From Acanthaster planci (lineage: Eukaryota; Echinodermata; Asteroidea; Valvatida; Acanthasteridae), in NCBI RefSeq assembly GCF_001949145.1, contig NW_019091383.1, positions 2,131,752-2,195,751 on the forward strand: a stretch of 64,000 bases of DNA. Reading direction: 5' to 3'. A program made the translations under genes and the position numbers. Positions 35,101-50,100 of the stretch are shown here, in pieces. The notes beneath the pieces were generated by a model. That model did not search any database. It worked only from the letters and a program-made list of their open reading frames with translations, and had not been told where the DNA came from. The stretch's first letter is position 1, and the number at the start of each line of letters is the position of its first letter.

Positions 35101-38100
35101 AGCCATACAGATGGCAGATAAAGTCCTGAAAAAACACAAAGATCTCCAGTGTGCCAAGGTAGGCAAGAAGTTGTCTGTGCATTTGTGACCACCTTGTGAA
35201 AATCAGTCAGAAGTACCCAGAGCCACTTGGGAGGCTTTTAACTCAAAACTGGCTTTGGGGACTTACTGTACATGTAAGGCCTATTTTCACAGAGTTCACC
35301 AGCCATTAGTACTGTAATTTTCGGAAGATAGGCCGCTGCTTATACGTTGATTCTCAAGCTGAGTAATGTCCGTGCTGCTTATACTCCAGGCGGCTTATGC
35401 GGCGACATTTGAAGAATGAAATCTGTCACAGACACCGCACCGTGCCTCAGCACAGCCTAGCCCGGGCCGCTGGCCAGCCGCCTGGCTGGCCATGCCACGT
35501 GTGCAAGCGGCATGGCGCTCAGGGGACACCGTGGACAAGGCCGTCATGTTTTCAAGTTTTTGGCGGATGGCGGTCACACCATGCAAGGATATCTCTTCTG
35601 AGCATGTGCGGTTCTGAAAACAGCTGGAGGATGCTTAACATTTCAGACAGTATGCTCTCTCTGTCCCCAGGAGACTAGAACATGGAATGCCAGCAGATCA
35701 TTTACTTGTATGTTCTTCTTGAGTGCCCCTGGCTAGATCCTAAGAACATCCTCTTCACACCTCACCGCCTCCAGACGTAATATAAGCAGCTTCATCATTG
35801 CAACCTCTGCATTCGCCCGACGACAGACAGAGCATACTTTCCAAAATATTGAGTACCCTCAGGTTCTTTTTGGAACCACATGTCAGAGATATCCTTGCAT
35901 GATGCTTCTGTAAATCTTAATACCTAACGTGCCACCTTCACCATGAAGAACTCCAAAGCTCATCTGGCAGTTAAGTTTCGTTGGTTGCCGTTTGCTCTAC
36001 TCATGTGTTGGAAATAAAGAAAACCCGTCTAGAGGGACTGAATTGACTTGTAAATGTACTGTAAGTACCATTTACACCTTAAAAATCGTCTTTATCGTTG
36101 TGTAATCCGTGCTGTGTATTATTTCACTGGGAAATTGGTGACTGTTGAAAAAGACAAAAAGAACTGCTGCACAGCCCTCCCAGCCAGGACCCTCATTCAA
36201 CTTGCCAAAGTCGATAATTTCGAGGACTTAGTAAAGTTCAGGTTTAATGGCGACCTTCGTTCGTGTGCTGCTTACACTTGCTTGAATATTGCTCACTCTA
36301 AAGTGGAGTGGACCCGTAATGTGGGGCACTTTGAATTGTAAGCCTCTAACGTAAGTATTTATTGGAACAAAACGTAAAATGTAATTGAACTCCCAATATT
36401 CTGATTCATAAAATGTCAATTTCACTCACCCACTACAAAGTTCTGATAAAATTTCATTTTGGCCTGATTTTCTAATTTTTTTTTTCAAAAGTGGACTATG
36501 AACTCGTTTGAAATGCACTCCAAAATAATATTTATTTTGTGATTGAAGGTTATAAAAATGTACTAAAACTTATCAATTTTAATGAACTTTTGAAATGTGT
36601 TGTGGCATTTTCTGAGATTTTTTCAAGTGCGCTAACTTAGGGACACTCAGCACAATTTTTGCCCAATTTCTGGAAGCTGACATGTTTGAATTTCAGAGGA
36701 AATTTCATGGTACAGAACTTGTTCACAAAGGTTCAAAGCCTGCATCATGAAGGCATTTAACAAAGTGCTTTAGAAATTTTTAAACAAAGATGTTTGCCAA
36801 CATTATGTGAAGAGAGTCGTTGGACATCGTCGGCACTGCGGTGTGGATAATATGTTGACTTTAACTCTTAATTTGCAGATTTTTGCATGATGCTGCTCAT
36901 ATTCTGCATGGCCTATATTCCAAAAAGTATGTTAATATCTCATACAAGTCACTTTGAGTTATACATGTAACTCAAACCTTGGCAAAGCATGCAATGTCAC
37001 GGATTTGACGAATTCAGTATGCCAGAGACATGTACAGGGTATCTCATGCAAGATTGCAAAGGGAAAACTTGCACTTTGAGAGAGATCAGTTTAATACCCC
37101 TGTGGATTGTGGGTGTCCTAATTTGCCAAACATCAGATTTTTAGGGGTCACTCAGTTGAAAAAAATGTTTTCCACTTCATAGGTCTTGAAAGCACTTGCA
37201 CTCCTGAGGATTGGCAAACGCAACGAAAGTCTGGGCCTTACCCAAGACGTGATGGCCACCAAACCGGTGGATGAGCCGACACTGCAGGCCCTGTCCATCT
37301 GCTTCCGGGAAATGCAAAAACGTGAGCTGCCAAGAACCTTGCATTTCATCATCTCGTCTTTGTACACGAATGGAATCCTGTAATCTAGGGATTTACCAAG
37401 TCCATGTATATTTGGCTTTTGATTGATTATCGAATGTACAAATATTCGTTTTTGAAATTGAATATAGGGGGACCAAAATCGGTAAAAGGGAAAAATCCAA
37501 TCATATTAATTAACAAAACCACATTCTAAAAAGAATATTTCATTATGTTGCAAGTAAACGTGAAGAATGAATGTGCACATGCTCTACAAAAGGCCTCATA
37601 TTTACTTTGCATTTTGTTTTCTTTTTTCAGGTTTTAAACACATGTACAGTACATGTACATGTACATTTTATTTCTGCTTTTGTGGGAATTTTTACTGCCG
37701 AATATTTGAATATTCAATTGAATGGGAGGTTAAATATTTGAATGAACCTAGCCCTACTGTAACCCAGTCCAGATTACTCTTAGTTCCTCACAGTTTGATA
37801 GCTTGACATCAAGACATTGAGTAACTTGGAAAATTATTGATATCTGAACATTTTTTACATCCAGTGTTTACCCACAGGGCTCTTTCGTATCAAAACATCA
37901 GCCGGACCGGTTTCACTTGCATTTATTGATGTTCTGAAAGGGAAAAGTGTAACTTTGCTTTTTGGCACCCTCATTTTTCAAGAAACTCAGCAGGGACATG
38001 CACTTACATGTAACTGCACTATCATGTAGGAAATATACATGAGACGTGGACTTGACTTGTGGCATGAAGTTGTGTATTACCCAGCATGTGATGCCGTTTT

Positions 38101-41100
38101 GTTTCTAAAATGGTGGGTGGTTGTGCCTACATGTAGCATTGATTGGAAAATGGCTGCAGATGATAATGCTTTGAAATGCCATGGAGAACAACCACATGGA
38201 AAGGCCTTTTTGTTGGACAGTGAGTTAGTTCTTGTGTGATAAACTACTAGTTCAAGCTGGAACCAAGACGGTTTCTAATCTGAACTTGTCCCAACTCTCT
38301 TTTGACTCTGCAATATGTCACAACTACACTACCATGCCGAATGTGCCCATCCATGGAGAAATGTTAACCCGAAACTGTGTTTGTTTCCATGTATCACTTC
38401 TGACAGCGGAACAGATAATTGAGTTGTATACTACAGCGCTGAAGAGCAACCCCACCAATGAGGAGTTCCACACCCACTTGTTCATGGCTCTAGTCAGAGT
38501 CGGTGATTACAAACGACAGCAACAGGTGACTGAAATTTATTGTTTTTGTATATATGCCCCTCTTGAAGTTGTGACCCCTTAAAGACCATCACAAGACTAA
38601 GTCACAAGCCGTTCAACTAAACAGCGACAAAAGCTTTCCTTTGTACTCGTTCCTCCTGTTTGTTGTGACTGGTCTTGTAACTGGTCTCAAGACTGCTTCA
38701 ACTGCCTCAACTGCAACACTGCTACATGTAAGGTCCTGTTTGATTCGAGCAGATCCGGATCACGATCGATGATCCGACGTTGGTTCACCGATACCAGAAC
38801 CCACGTAATTCATGGAGCAAACCATTGTTAGGATCACTTAGCCATGTGAAACAAACAGGCCCTAGGTGTGTATGTTCAATGGCTGATGTGACCCTTGTCT
38901 TGACCCCTGCCCCTACTTGTGAGGAGTCCACTGAGTCCTGTAACTGAGGTCATCAGGGCCACCAATCTGTCGGGCCAATAAACCTTTTCAACATGCACAG
39001 TACATGATGGGACACATTTTATGCACAACCCTGTAAGATAAATGTCCATGTACCTTCAAAATGTTGATCAGTTTTCATCTGATTAAATTCTTTAAATCAT
39101 TGCAGTGTTACACTGAATAAATCTGTTGAGTCATTCTTGTGGCTGAGTTCGGCGGCTTGTTCTCGTATGTTCCCAAACAGCTTGATTTGTTGTTCTTTGG
39201 TCAGCCGCTCTAACACCGGGAACGTACAATTGGTTATCGCTGGTAATCAGTGACAAGCAACATGGCGGCGTTCATTTACATTATTCGAGAGTTAATGATT
39301 GGATAATTGGGCTGAATTTTTTGCCAGTTTAAACAGGAACATTCACTTCTGTGTTATGGAAAATAATTTATGTTAATTTTGCAAAACTTCCCATTGTCTA
39401 TGGCTTTGGAAGCCATATCTCTACTTTTTGCAGCTGTTTAAAAATAAAAAGTATATAAAGAGTTTTTCCGTGTGTTTCTGTAAAACCCTGACAAGGAGGT
39501 GGTGTGTGATCCTGTTCCGAGAACAGTGTTCTTGAGTCATGTTCCCGCCATTCGAGCGCGAGAGCAAGAAACCCCGTGTCAAGAGCAGGCCGCCCAAACT
39601 CGACTTGTGTGTCCCACCTGACCTTTGACATAGAAATATCACCGGAATGGATTTCAAAGTATAACTATTTATTTGGCAGGTTATTTGCATTAATTCATCA
39701 CTCTTGAAAATTAGAACTTACAAATGTCATATGTCAGATGTGACAGGGACACAAAAAAATTGGACCCCTAATTTCTAGAATACCATATTAACGATTCCCT
39801 GCCGGATGCTTTTAAAAATGCAGTGCCTACATACGAGCGATTTTTCAATATCTTTGGTTTTCAAAAAACTTCAAAAAATTTTCTGTGTGTTTTCCTGAAT
39901 GCCTAAACACCATGGAGTGACTGTCTGGTGGCTACTCTAATCTGACAGACAACATCTATTGATGCCAGAGTATTTCAGCCAGGCCTGCCGCCTTTTAAAA
40001 AGCCCAGATTGTGTGGAGTTACATAAGTTTCTTTTGTTCTGTGCACTGCTAGCATCTTTTCAATATGGCCAGATGAGCGTGCAGTGGTAATGTATCACTC
40101 ATCACTGGAGTGCTGGAGCGTTTTTATCCCCAGTGGTTATTCGCCCGCACTGAATGCCACAAACAGTGGTATAATCTTTCAAAACAATGATGGATTTCCT
40201 CCCCTATTGACAACTGAAAAAATGTTGAATGAAAATGCAATTCCCGGCAGCTCTATCTTTCGTATCGAGTATGGCCTAAGACCCACAGCTCTTTTGTTGG
40301 ATTTCGGGCAACCGGCTCTATGTACAAACCCAAGGTACCGGTACCCGAAACCAGGCTCCTCGGCAGGATATTGTCAAGAAAAAATTGATTATTAAAGCTT
40401 ACCAGGAAAGAATAAACTTCAAGATTTAGGGAATGTCCAAAAGATTTTGATGTTTTAGGACAGTGTAACTCTTGAATGGCTACCTCTTCGAATCCAATCA
40501 TCCATCTGTCATGACCTTATATTTTAACCTTCTGCTCCAAAAGCATAAATTTGTTATAACCAGCTGGGGGAGACTTAAAATTCACCAAATGTTTGAATGT
40601 CAAAACTTGGAAAAGTGAGGTTTATGCTACTTGTACAGTATGTACCTATGGATTCATACGTATGTACGTACCCGGATTCTATATGACCAGTATATCCATT
40701 TTAGAAGTTTCCACGTGTACTTCCAGGAAAGTGTGACTTAGTAAAACTCAAAAATTGGATATGTAAGTGTAGCTTTGTGCATTTATTCAGTTATTCCCTG
40801 TTTTCACTGCTTTTTTGTGATTATTCTTTTGTGAGTTGGGTACCAAGAAACGTGGCAAAGGATTCCTCTTCTTAGGCCAGTGTTGGGCCATGTTTACCAC
40901 TCCTTTCCATTTCTGCCTGCCTTGCGTACAATCCCGAATTGCCATATTATGGTTTAAACTGGTTTCCTCACTTGACAGTAAGGCAGTTCAAGATTTCCTG
41001 AGTTTTTGGTTGAACTACATGCCTGCAACAGCAGAGCCAGCGTCAGCAGTATTCAACGGAAAGTTCTTGTTCAGAAGGAATTACAAAATCTCAAAGGGTT

Positions 41101-44100
41101 TAAGTAGCACTTCGTTTTGCTGTTGTGTATGCACCAACATCTGTGCAAATGAAATTACCCGTGTGCCTGAACTCGTTTTTGATTGGAAGAAAATTTTTGA
41201 CTGTCCACTTGTTTACTATGTTGTACATTTGCCGTAAATTTGGGTGCTATTATGTGTTTGTTCGGATCAGAGTTTCATTATTGAATCTTGTCATGGCCTT
41301 TCACAGTTGGGATGCCGATTTGCCAAACTTCCTTCCTTTGATTTGACCATGCAGAACCTCCACAGTCATGACAGTCCCTGTACTAAGGCCACTGACATTT
41401 TCACTTTGCATTTGCAAAGTTGCAACTTATCCTGTTTCATTGAATCCAGCCTGGTTTCTTTCAGGAACTCAAAAGCCCGTGGCTAAGTGATTAATTCTTT
41501 CAAAGGATGCTTTCCACTGCATTTCCCAACCCATGTTTATCATCATCACCCGACTTATATGATAGCGCTGATTCCCAAATGTATGATAAATTCTTGCATT
41601 TGTACAAATTTGAGAATGGCATAATCAACACCAATCACACTATCACGCCACACTTGAAAAGATGATGGATGACGATAAGCCGTACTAATCACATCATTTG
41701 AGGTGCGGCAGCGTGTGATGTTTCATATGTTTAGCTTTGTGTTAATCACTCCATTAATCTTTCTGCAAGAGCTGTTTGTCTCTGTACCACCTCTATGGAA
41801 ATGTGAGCATCTGTGTAACAGCGGAGTGGAAACCCTCCATAGTTTGGGGGAAAAAAATCAATTTCATGATTTCTTTTACCACTTGTCTCTGAAAACTACA
41901 TTCGCTGCGCATTACAGATTCATGGAGGGAAAAGTTAGAGTCAAAAATGGTATTAATCCTAATCCTTCAAACACCCACATATATCAGAAAGATGATGAAA
42001 GACATCGTAGGTAATTTTTATCTGAGAATGGATTGCTTCTGAAATCTTAAACCGGATGAAATTTAATTTCTTGTTAGGAAGTTGAAACTTGACAAAATAT
42101 TTTTCCCACAACCACAATTAATTTAGGTGAAAGAAGTTCCGAATCTGTCAAAACTAAAAGGAGTCAAATCATGTGCCTAGATGGTAAATTCAATTTGGCT
42201 CCTCAATCACGTTTGACTTTCAGTTTCAGAAAAGTAGTGATTTTCATCAAAAAAATGGAAGTCCCTGCACAAGTGAAAATTGGCCATGCTGTTGCCAACC
42301 ACAGTAGTGTTGTTTGTAATTCATGAATAAAGAGGAGTTTTATTAAACCTTAAAGTTGAAATAGAAGTGTATTTGTTATTACTATGGTCAAGCAAGGAGG
42401 TTGAGGTATTGTATTTGCCATATTTTAGCTTCAGATAAAAAAAAATCCAAAGTCAGGGGTGACAAAAATTTGGCAAAGCTGGAAATGTAAGGAGATCCCG
42501 GGGACAGACCTCTAAGGGCAGCCTAATCAACATAATGTAACAAATGGATTAGAACCAGCTCACCAGAGCTGACCACTACAACAGACTGACTGCCTGTTTT
42601 CAGATGTCTTCATAAAGAAGTTCCGAATTTTGGGTTCAGTGTTTCCTCAGTGGAAGTAATCATTTTTGAGTCCATTTATCCTATCTGTCAGGTAGATGAA
42701 TTGCATTTAGCAAACCACAATTAATTTGCCATCTATCCGAAGTTTATTTCCGTCCCCCCACCAGTTTTTTTCAGTCACACTAGTAAATCCCAAAGTGAGA
42801 TGAGAAAGGTTCATAAATCTTACCGTAATTCATATGCCACGCTCCAAGATTGGTTTTAAATCAGTTTTTGCGTCCCCTGTGACAAGGTTTTAAAGTGTAA
42901 CTTTGTGTTTGTGTAGTGCAGTCAAATGCTCTTGTAATTTTCTTGTCGTTGGATGTGGAATTTATGAATTCCAGTTCTTTACCCAGGGTATGCCCAAACA
43001 GTTGCAAACTGGTTTCCATTGGGGCCCTGCATATTACAGACTATTAAGTAACGGTAAACTCACATCACAAGATTAGCACGTGTACAGAATAAAATAGTTT
43101 AAACATATATGTACATCACAGAATAAGCAATGAACATGACACTGGTAAAAAAAAACTAATTTACTCATGTTGTACATTGTAAAACAAACTGAGTTGCTGA
43201 TCATGTTAACAAAATGAAGAAACCCATTGGGAAGAACGGGAAAATTCCCCTCTGGCTCCAGTATACTTCGTAGTATGTTGGCATTATGACTCCGCAGATT
43301 AGCTTATGATTAAACTCAGTTTTCGCCGGTTAATTGAATAGTTCTAATTTGAAAGTTGCTAAGGACTCTATCATTCAAGGTTGTTCAGGTAGATTATTCC
43401 ATATTGTTGTACCACTCACAGCAAAACCTTGCGCATAGCATTCCTTTTGGCTAAAGGGGACTTTCAGTGTTTTGTTTAGTTGACAACCCTTTTTTCACGA
43501 TTTTGTGTGACTGTAGTAAAGAGATTCGTCATACATGTATACTGCGGGGTCATTTTGTTTAGGCATTCAAAAACAAGAATAGCCTTTTTAGATTGGACTG
43601 GGTCAGAAAATGGAATCCAGTTTATGTGTAGGAAATAACTCTGCTGAAGGGATGAGGGGTACGCTTAAGGAGAAGCCTTGCAGCTCTTTGGAAATATTTG
43701 TTGAGAATTGTGTCATGCGATGTGTACCTTCCTCCCCATGCAGTACAGCAATATTCCAAAATTGGCATAACGAGATGCATGAAGAGTGTTTGTAAACTGC
43801 TTTGTGTAATATGATCACAGATCCTGTTTAACATGCCTAGTTTGGTGGACATATTCCACATATGGACTGCAACTTAGTGTTTCATCCATTATAACTCCCA
43901 AGCATTTACATCTCTTTTCTTAGACAATAAGACTATCGGCAATGTAAACGTTCAGGTGTGCATTAGAGCCTTTTTGCCTTCTACCGATAAGTGTGCATAT
44001 TGTTTTGTTTACATTTAGTCTAAGTTTATTTTTTACGCACCAATTATGGATTTTGTCCACAGCTGCATTAAGATTCCTTTCTATTTCATTAATTCTAGAG

Positions 44101-47100
44101 GAACTGTACATCAGAGTAGAGTCATCTACGTAAATGAACAAGTCACAGTTCGGTGGCATACAAGATGATAAATCATTAATGTAAATAATAAATAGAAGCA
44201 GACCTAAGATGGACCCCTGTGGGACACCAATGTTTAGTGGCATAACTTTTGATACATTGCCTTCGATATTTACAGACTGGCTGCGACCACTCAGGTATGA
44301 TTTAAACCAACTGATTAAGAAAATCAACATTTTTAGCCCCTTAAGTTTGTCAAGAAGAATTTCATGGTTAACACGATCAAATGCTTTACTAAGATCGACA
44401 TGTATGAACACACTACCTGTATCTTCTCCGCTCTCCATAGCCTGGAAACTTCGTGAAATCATGCAGGGTACCATCAGTTGAGTGTGGGGTTCTATATCCT
44501 GACTGGCAACTTGGTATCAGATTATTTACATCAAGGTATGCATAAAGTGTTGAGTGTACCCATCTCTCCAATATTTAGAGACAGTTGGCAGTATAGAGGT
44601 GGGTCGATAGTTACTTGTACTGCATTTACATGTATCTCCTCCTTGGTGGACTGGTGTGACCAAGGCATTTTCCAGTCTTTTGGAAATCTTGCAGTCTGTA
44701 GAAAGATTAAAGAAATGAATTACATGGGAGCTTTTGGAAATGTATGGAGAAGCCATTGTAATCATTCTAACACTTATTCCATCCAGACCCGTTGTTTTCC
44801 CAGCTGACATTGATGATATTTGCTCTCTGACAAACTCTTCTGTGATTTTGGGCATTCATTATCAAAAGAATCACTAATAGGACCAGTGTCCTTTCTGAGC
44901 TCGCATGAAGTGCCATGACCAGCTATACGTTTCCGATTGTAGAAAAGTATTCGTTCAATGTATCAGCGATGTCAGTGGGATTATCAATATTTTCCCCTCT
45001 CAAGGAGACGATAGAACTTGGAAGACTATTTTATTTCTTTGGAAGAACCTCCTTAAACCATAGCATAGATGAATTGTTTTTTGTTTCTTCTTTAGCTAAT
45101 GTGAGGTATTCACTTTCCTTCGTGCTTTTTATAGCCATCCCAGTCAGTTTGTGATCCTGAACATTTAGCAATTTTGTGTACGCGATCTCTTTGTCGCATT
45201 AGCTGGAGAATTTCACCATCAAGCCATTGTACAGAGGTACCTCGATTATGTTATGTTTTAATTGGTGTGTGGAAGTTGATAACGCCCATAAGCAGCAAGT
45301 GCCAAAGAGACCATGCCTCGTCAACATCATGACAATTCAGGACGTGGTGCCATGCTGCATTAATGGCGTCTTCCACTAGAGCATCGGTGTCTGTAGCTTA
45401 AAACATGGAAAGTTTAATAATTGGGTGGCTTTTCATTATAAGAATGACCTTTTTCATTCATTGAAGTTGAACTTTGTGTCAAACAACTTGTGATTTGTCA
45501 CTTGTTTGGCTGCAGTTTCCCACTTTAGAGAAATTGCCATTTTAACCAATTGCAGATTTGTAATATATCCCAGTAGAAAAAACAAAGAGACAGTTTCATG
45601 TACACGTACCACATAATTGTGCTGGTCGCATCGGTACAGGCGGAGAATTACAACTGATGAATTACGTATTCTATTTCAGAACCTTACGTGGACACTCGGC
45701 AAAGGTGTCTTCACTGAACTAAGCTCTTCTCTGTAGATTTTTGGTCACGCCTCACTGACACCAGTAAACAGTATATCATTAATGTATCAAGCATCCTATT
45801 CATAAAGCATTGAATAACAGACCTACCATGATAGACAAATTACGTCATTTGTCTTGTCCAGGAAGTGTGCCTTTGCAGCCTTTTCTCTGGGGGAATGATT
45901 GCTTTGAGCTGTTTATCTTAGAACCCAAATTATCTAGCGGCTTGTGAAAAAAAGACTTTTATATTTTGTTTAAATTGAAAAATTCTTTTGCAGAGCCAGA
46001 TACAGTGGAGTTTGGCGCATTATTATACAAACAGCTTGAAAAGCACTGTTTGTTTTATTGGTCGACCCTCTGCTGAAGCGGAAACCTGGGCTCTTGATTT
46101 GTTCTTGCTGTTGCTTCTGCACTGGTCCAATCAATATACATCAGCAAAATGTTGTGAATTCGTCCATTGTTCGTAATTGTTGTATGAATGTGTCATCATC
46201 ACACTTTTTTTTATCACAGGTTGCTAAGGACATGTACAAAGTCTTTCCCAAGAACCCCTACTATTTCTGGGGAGTAATGAGCACAGTTTTACAAGTAAGT
46301 GAACATTGGCCAGAGAACTTCTAACAGATACATGTAATTGTTGCAGTTTTATTTCCATTTTTTTTAAAGTAAATGATATGTATTTAACTTAGCGCTGTCA
46401 GGAAGAAAAACATGCAAAAACTTTCAAAATTGCTTCATAACATTTAAGTGAGAATTTGATTTGGTTAATATAATTTGCATTTTGCAAGTGCCATCAGCTG
46501 GTTTAATTTTCAAATATCGTTGTTAAAGGTGGCACAAGACATGGACAGTTTCCAGGGACTTGCTGTGACCAGGCAAAGGTTTTTGTTGTGATGCTGCCAT
46601 GTCTGTCTTGTTCCCATGGACAGAGTAATACAATTTCACATATTGGAAAAAGGGAACCTCAGTTTGGTTGCATTGTTTTGAATGGTAGGAAAGCAAGATA
46701 GCTGCCCTATGGTAGAGGTACCCTATGGTAGAGGTACCCTATGGTAGAGGTACCCTATGGTAGAGGTACCCTATGGTAGAGGTACCCTATGGTAGAGGTA
46801 CCCTATGGTAGAGGTACCCTATGGTAGAGGTACATGTATATTCCTATTCTCCCCCCCACCCACTGTTCAGGCTCTCACATCCACTGATGAGAAACTGGCC
46901 CAGACGATGTACCTGCCGCTGGCAGAGAAGATGGTTGAGAGGATGGTCAAGGAGAGAAGAATGGAGGCAGAAGCCGAGGTCAACATCTATCTTATGATCC
47001 TAGGCTATCTGAACAAGCACGAGAAGGCAATTGAAGTCCTGGATGGAGAGATGGGAAGTAAGTTGTCGTACAAGTTTTCCAAGTTTGAAATGTGAGTTAG

Positions 47101-50100
47101 GTTGCATTGTTCAAAGGCAGGTCCCCCTTTTTTGGTATTTACGTCGCCTCATCTGATGTTTTTGCTTGGTGTACCAACTGCAGCATAGGGTTTAAAATGA
47201 CAGACTCAAAAAGACAGGAAACTCTTCAACTGTCTTCCAGTGGTAATAAATCATCACTTGCTCGGCATATAATGGTACACTTACAAAGCATGGCTTTATC
47301 CAAGTTGCCACCGCCTGTATAGTCATGAAGAATTTATAGGGATGACGTGCCAGGATTACCAGGATGACTTAGTGCGACCCTTCGAGACCGAGCCTGTGGC
47401 AGGATTGGAAACCCGACACAGGTCTGGTGGACAAAAAGGGTCTTCTTTGGGAATTCATTTGCCAAAAGTCGGCAGAGCGTGAAGAGCTCAGTGATCCATT
47501 CTGAAGATGTTTCCAACAGCAAGCAGGAGGTAATGGGTTTGTCTCCCTTCCATGCTTGCCAACAGGAGATTTATTACACTTCACAAATGAATTACAGTAA
47601 TAAAAATGAATTAAGATATCAAAGCACACAGTAATGACAAGTCCAAGCTTTGGTACATGCACAAGGTATTTTGCTGCTGTAAAGTGTAGGACTTTACAAC
47701 ATAGTAATCTTCATTGTGCTAACAATGTGAACCAAAGGTCTGCTTCAGTTGCTTGTTTCAAACACTCTAGAGTCTTTCAACTCGACAAATCTCAAGGGGT
47801 ATTTTTTCGCAATTTTATGCTAATTTATGCACTCAGTACTACGTAGGGGCTATCGGTCCATTTTGTTACCAAGTGCATAAAGTAATTAATAAGGGGGGTT
47901 TATTGTTCTGCATGTTAGCATTCAGTTGAAAGACCCTAGAGAATATTCCAAACATGCAATAAAAGCAGACGTTAGGTGTGTCTTGTAAGTGTGAGCAACG
48001 GCTGTGATGGCTGATGCATTGCCCCCCCCAAAAAAAACCAACAGCTTGGACTTGCCCAAAGAAAAGAGTCAGAGAAGTCCAAACCACTGAATAGTTCCTT
48101 ACTCTGAAGAGATGGAGCAACAGGTGACCTGTGCCTCTACGAGGCCATCCTACCATGAGACTAACTACCGTACTTGTACTTGTGTCCCATAAAGCCTAGC
48201 CTATGAAGCAAAAGTACATGTACATTGTACTTTGTCTCTCGTGCTGTGATGATACCGAGCATGCAGTGAAGCACCTTGTGTAAGTGACAAAACCTAAACA
48301 CTCCCGAATCCCATGAAATCCATCAGAAAGTTTGGGAAGACTTGACAGAGTTTGAGGAATGCTTACTTCAGCAAGCGTTGTTTCTCCTTGGAATTGCTTA
48401 ATTGCCCTTGAAAGTTACAAAGAATTGGCCTTTCTTTGTCAGAGAAGGGAACTACACAGGGTGGTAGAAAGTTTCTCATGAAAAAGGTTACCTTCATTCA
48501 AGCTTGTTTGGTTTAAATCATGATTTGAATTGCTTTAAAAATGTAAAAAAAATCATTTGAAGAAATCACGTTAAAGAAGCCGTAAACTCTTTGGGGTATT
48601 TGAAAAGAAGAAATGGCTGAATTCAATATACTGATGTGTTTAAAACATTTCCATACACCCAGAATTGGGTCACTTTGTTTCTGATGTTTCTCTCTATACT
48701 TATTTGACATTTACATGTGTGCCTGCAATACTTTGTACTCCACTCTCCATTTTGTATGACAGCATGTAGGCCCATGTACATGCATGTATGGAATCAATGG
48801 CCATTCCATTTACGTGCATTGAGATACAGCAGAATTGCCAAATACCGGTATCATGGAAAGCAGTGTCGCCAAATATTATGAAAATTGGAATACCAAAGAT
48901 GTGTACTAATTCCATAAAGTCTCTCGAAATGTTACGTGTTAGCTAGTACAGAAGTTTTATCCGGATTGAAGAAGCGAAGACACTGATCTTTAATCATCTT
49001 GTTTTTGTCATTGAAATTTGCATGAACAGTTTTTTCATACTAAAAGTTTGTGTGTATTTCAGCTTACAGGTAACAGGACTTAGCAAACTTTTGTGCTTGA
49101 TTAGAAATAAACGGTTCAACATGTGATAAACTTAACCCCAGCAGTCAGTCAGCACTTGTGTCCTTTGGTCATCACATGGTATACAGTATGTATATCATGT
49201 CTTGAACTTCAGGACCAATCCTTCTGGCCAACTTATACAAAGGTCGATTTTTAAAAAATTGATTTAAATAATTAAAACCTGATTTAAATTTTTTTTTGAA
49301 AATTATGATTTTCATTAATTGGGTTTGGGGGTGATTGCAAAACACTCCCAAAATTTTAAAAACAAAGTTCTGTTGTTAGGTCAATGTGTACATTTTATTC
49401 AATAATGTATTTTTAAATTACAAATGAGGTCCTCAAATTTAAATATCATGTATATAGAAGTGTTAAAATATTAACTACCAGATATCTAAGGAAAACCAAG
49501 AAAATCTACCTTTCATCTAATGAAATGTCTCTGAAATTTTGATGTTAATATGTCTAGACATCAGACACATTCCAAGAGACTGAGGCTCCAGTCACCTGAG
49601 TCAGTTGAGGATGCTACACTTTCTCCAGATTGCCAGTTTGTTTTTCTAATTTTGGATGGACAGGAAATGAGTCTAGACAGTGTGTAGTTAGTGGTGTCAC
49701 TGGGGTGGATTATCGTCGCCGTGCGGACAATGATAAATGCTTGTAATACATGTAGGCGCAGAATAATGAAATACGGATCGTCACGGTATTTGACCTTTTC
49801 CTGAGAAGAGCATTACTCTGTTCAAAAAACGTCGCTAGTTCGTGGTGCAAATCCTTCAAAAAGATGCTATTGAAGTCTGTCAACGAAACTGTTAATGGCA
49901 AGATTTTTCCAAGACGTGAAAGAGTTTAGGTCAAATGACATCTTCGGTTTCTACTCTCATGCTACTTACACCTGACGTTATGATTTTTTGCAGCTTCAAG
50001 TGGCTTTGTGGAGGCTGGTCCCATTTGTCATTAAAACAGATTATAAGTAATTATTTTTGTCATGCACAGATACACGTACATGAATATGTTCACTCTATTG

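Noticed and set aside
40836-41237. 133-codon open frame in NAA25 intron 4
   Set aside because: No homology recognised, no fitting splice phase between exons 4 and 5, and AT-rich noncoding composition.
44209-45154. plus-strand open frames over 44209-45154
   Set aside because: They are antisense to the LINE coding region, whose reverse transcriptase motifs read on the minus strand.
46805-46870. upstream extension of the exon 6 frame into the minisatellite (MVEVPYGRG)
   Set aside because: The family alignment starts right after the acceptor at 46870; the extension is repeat sequence.
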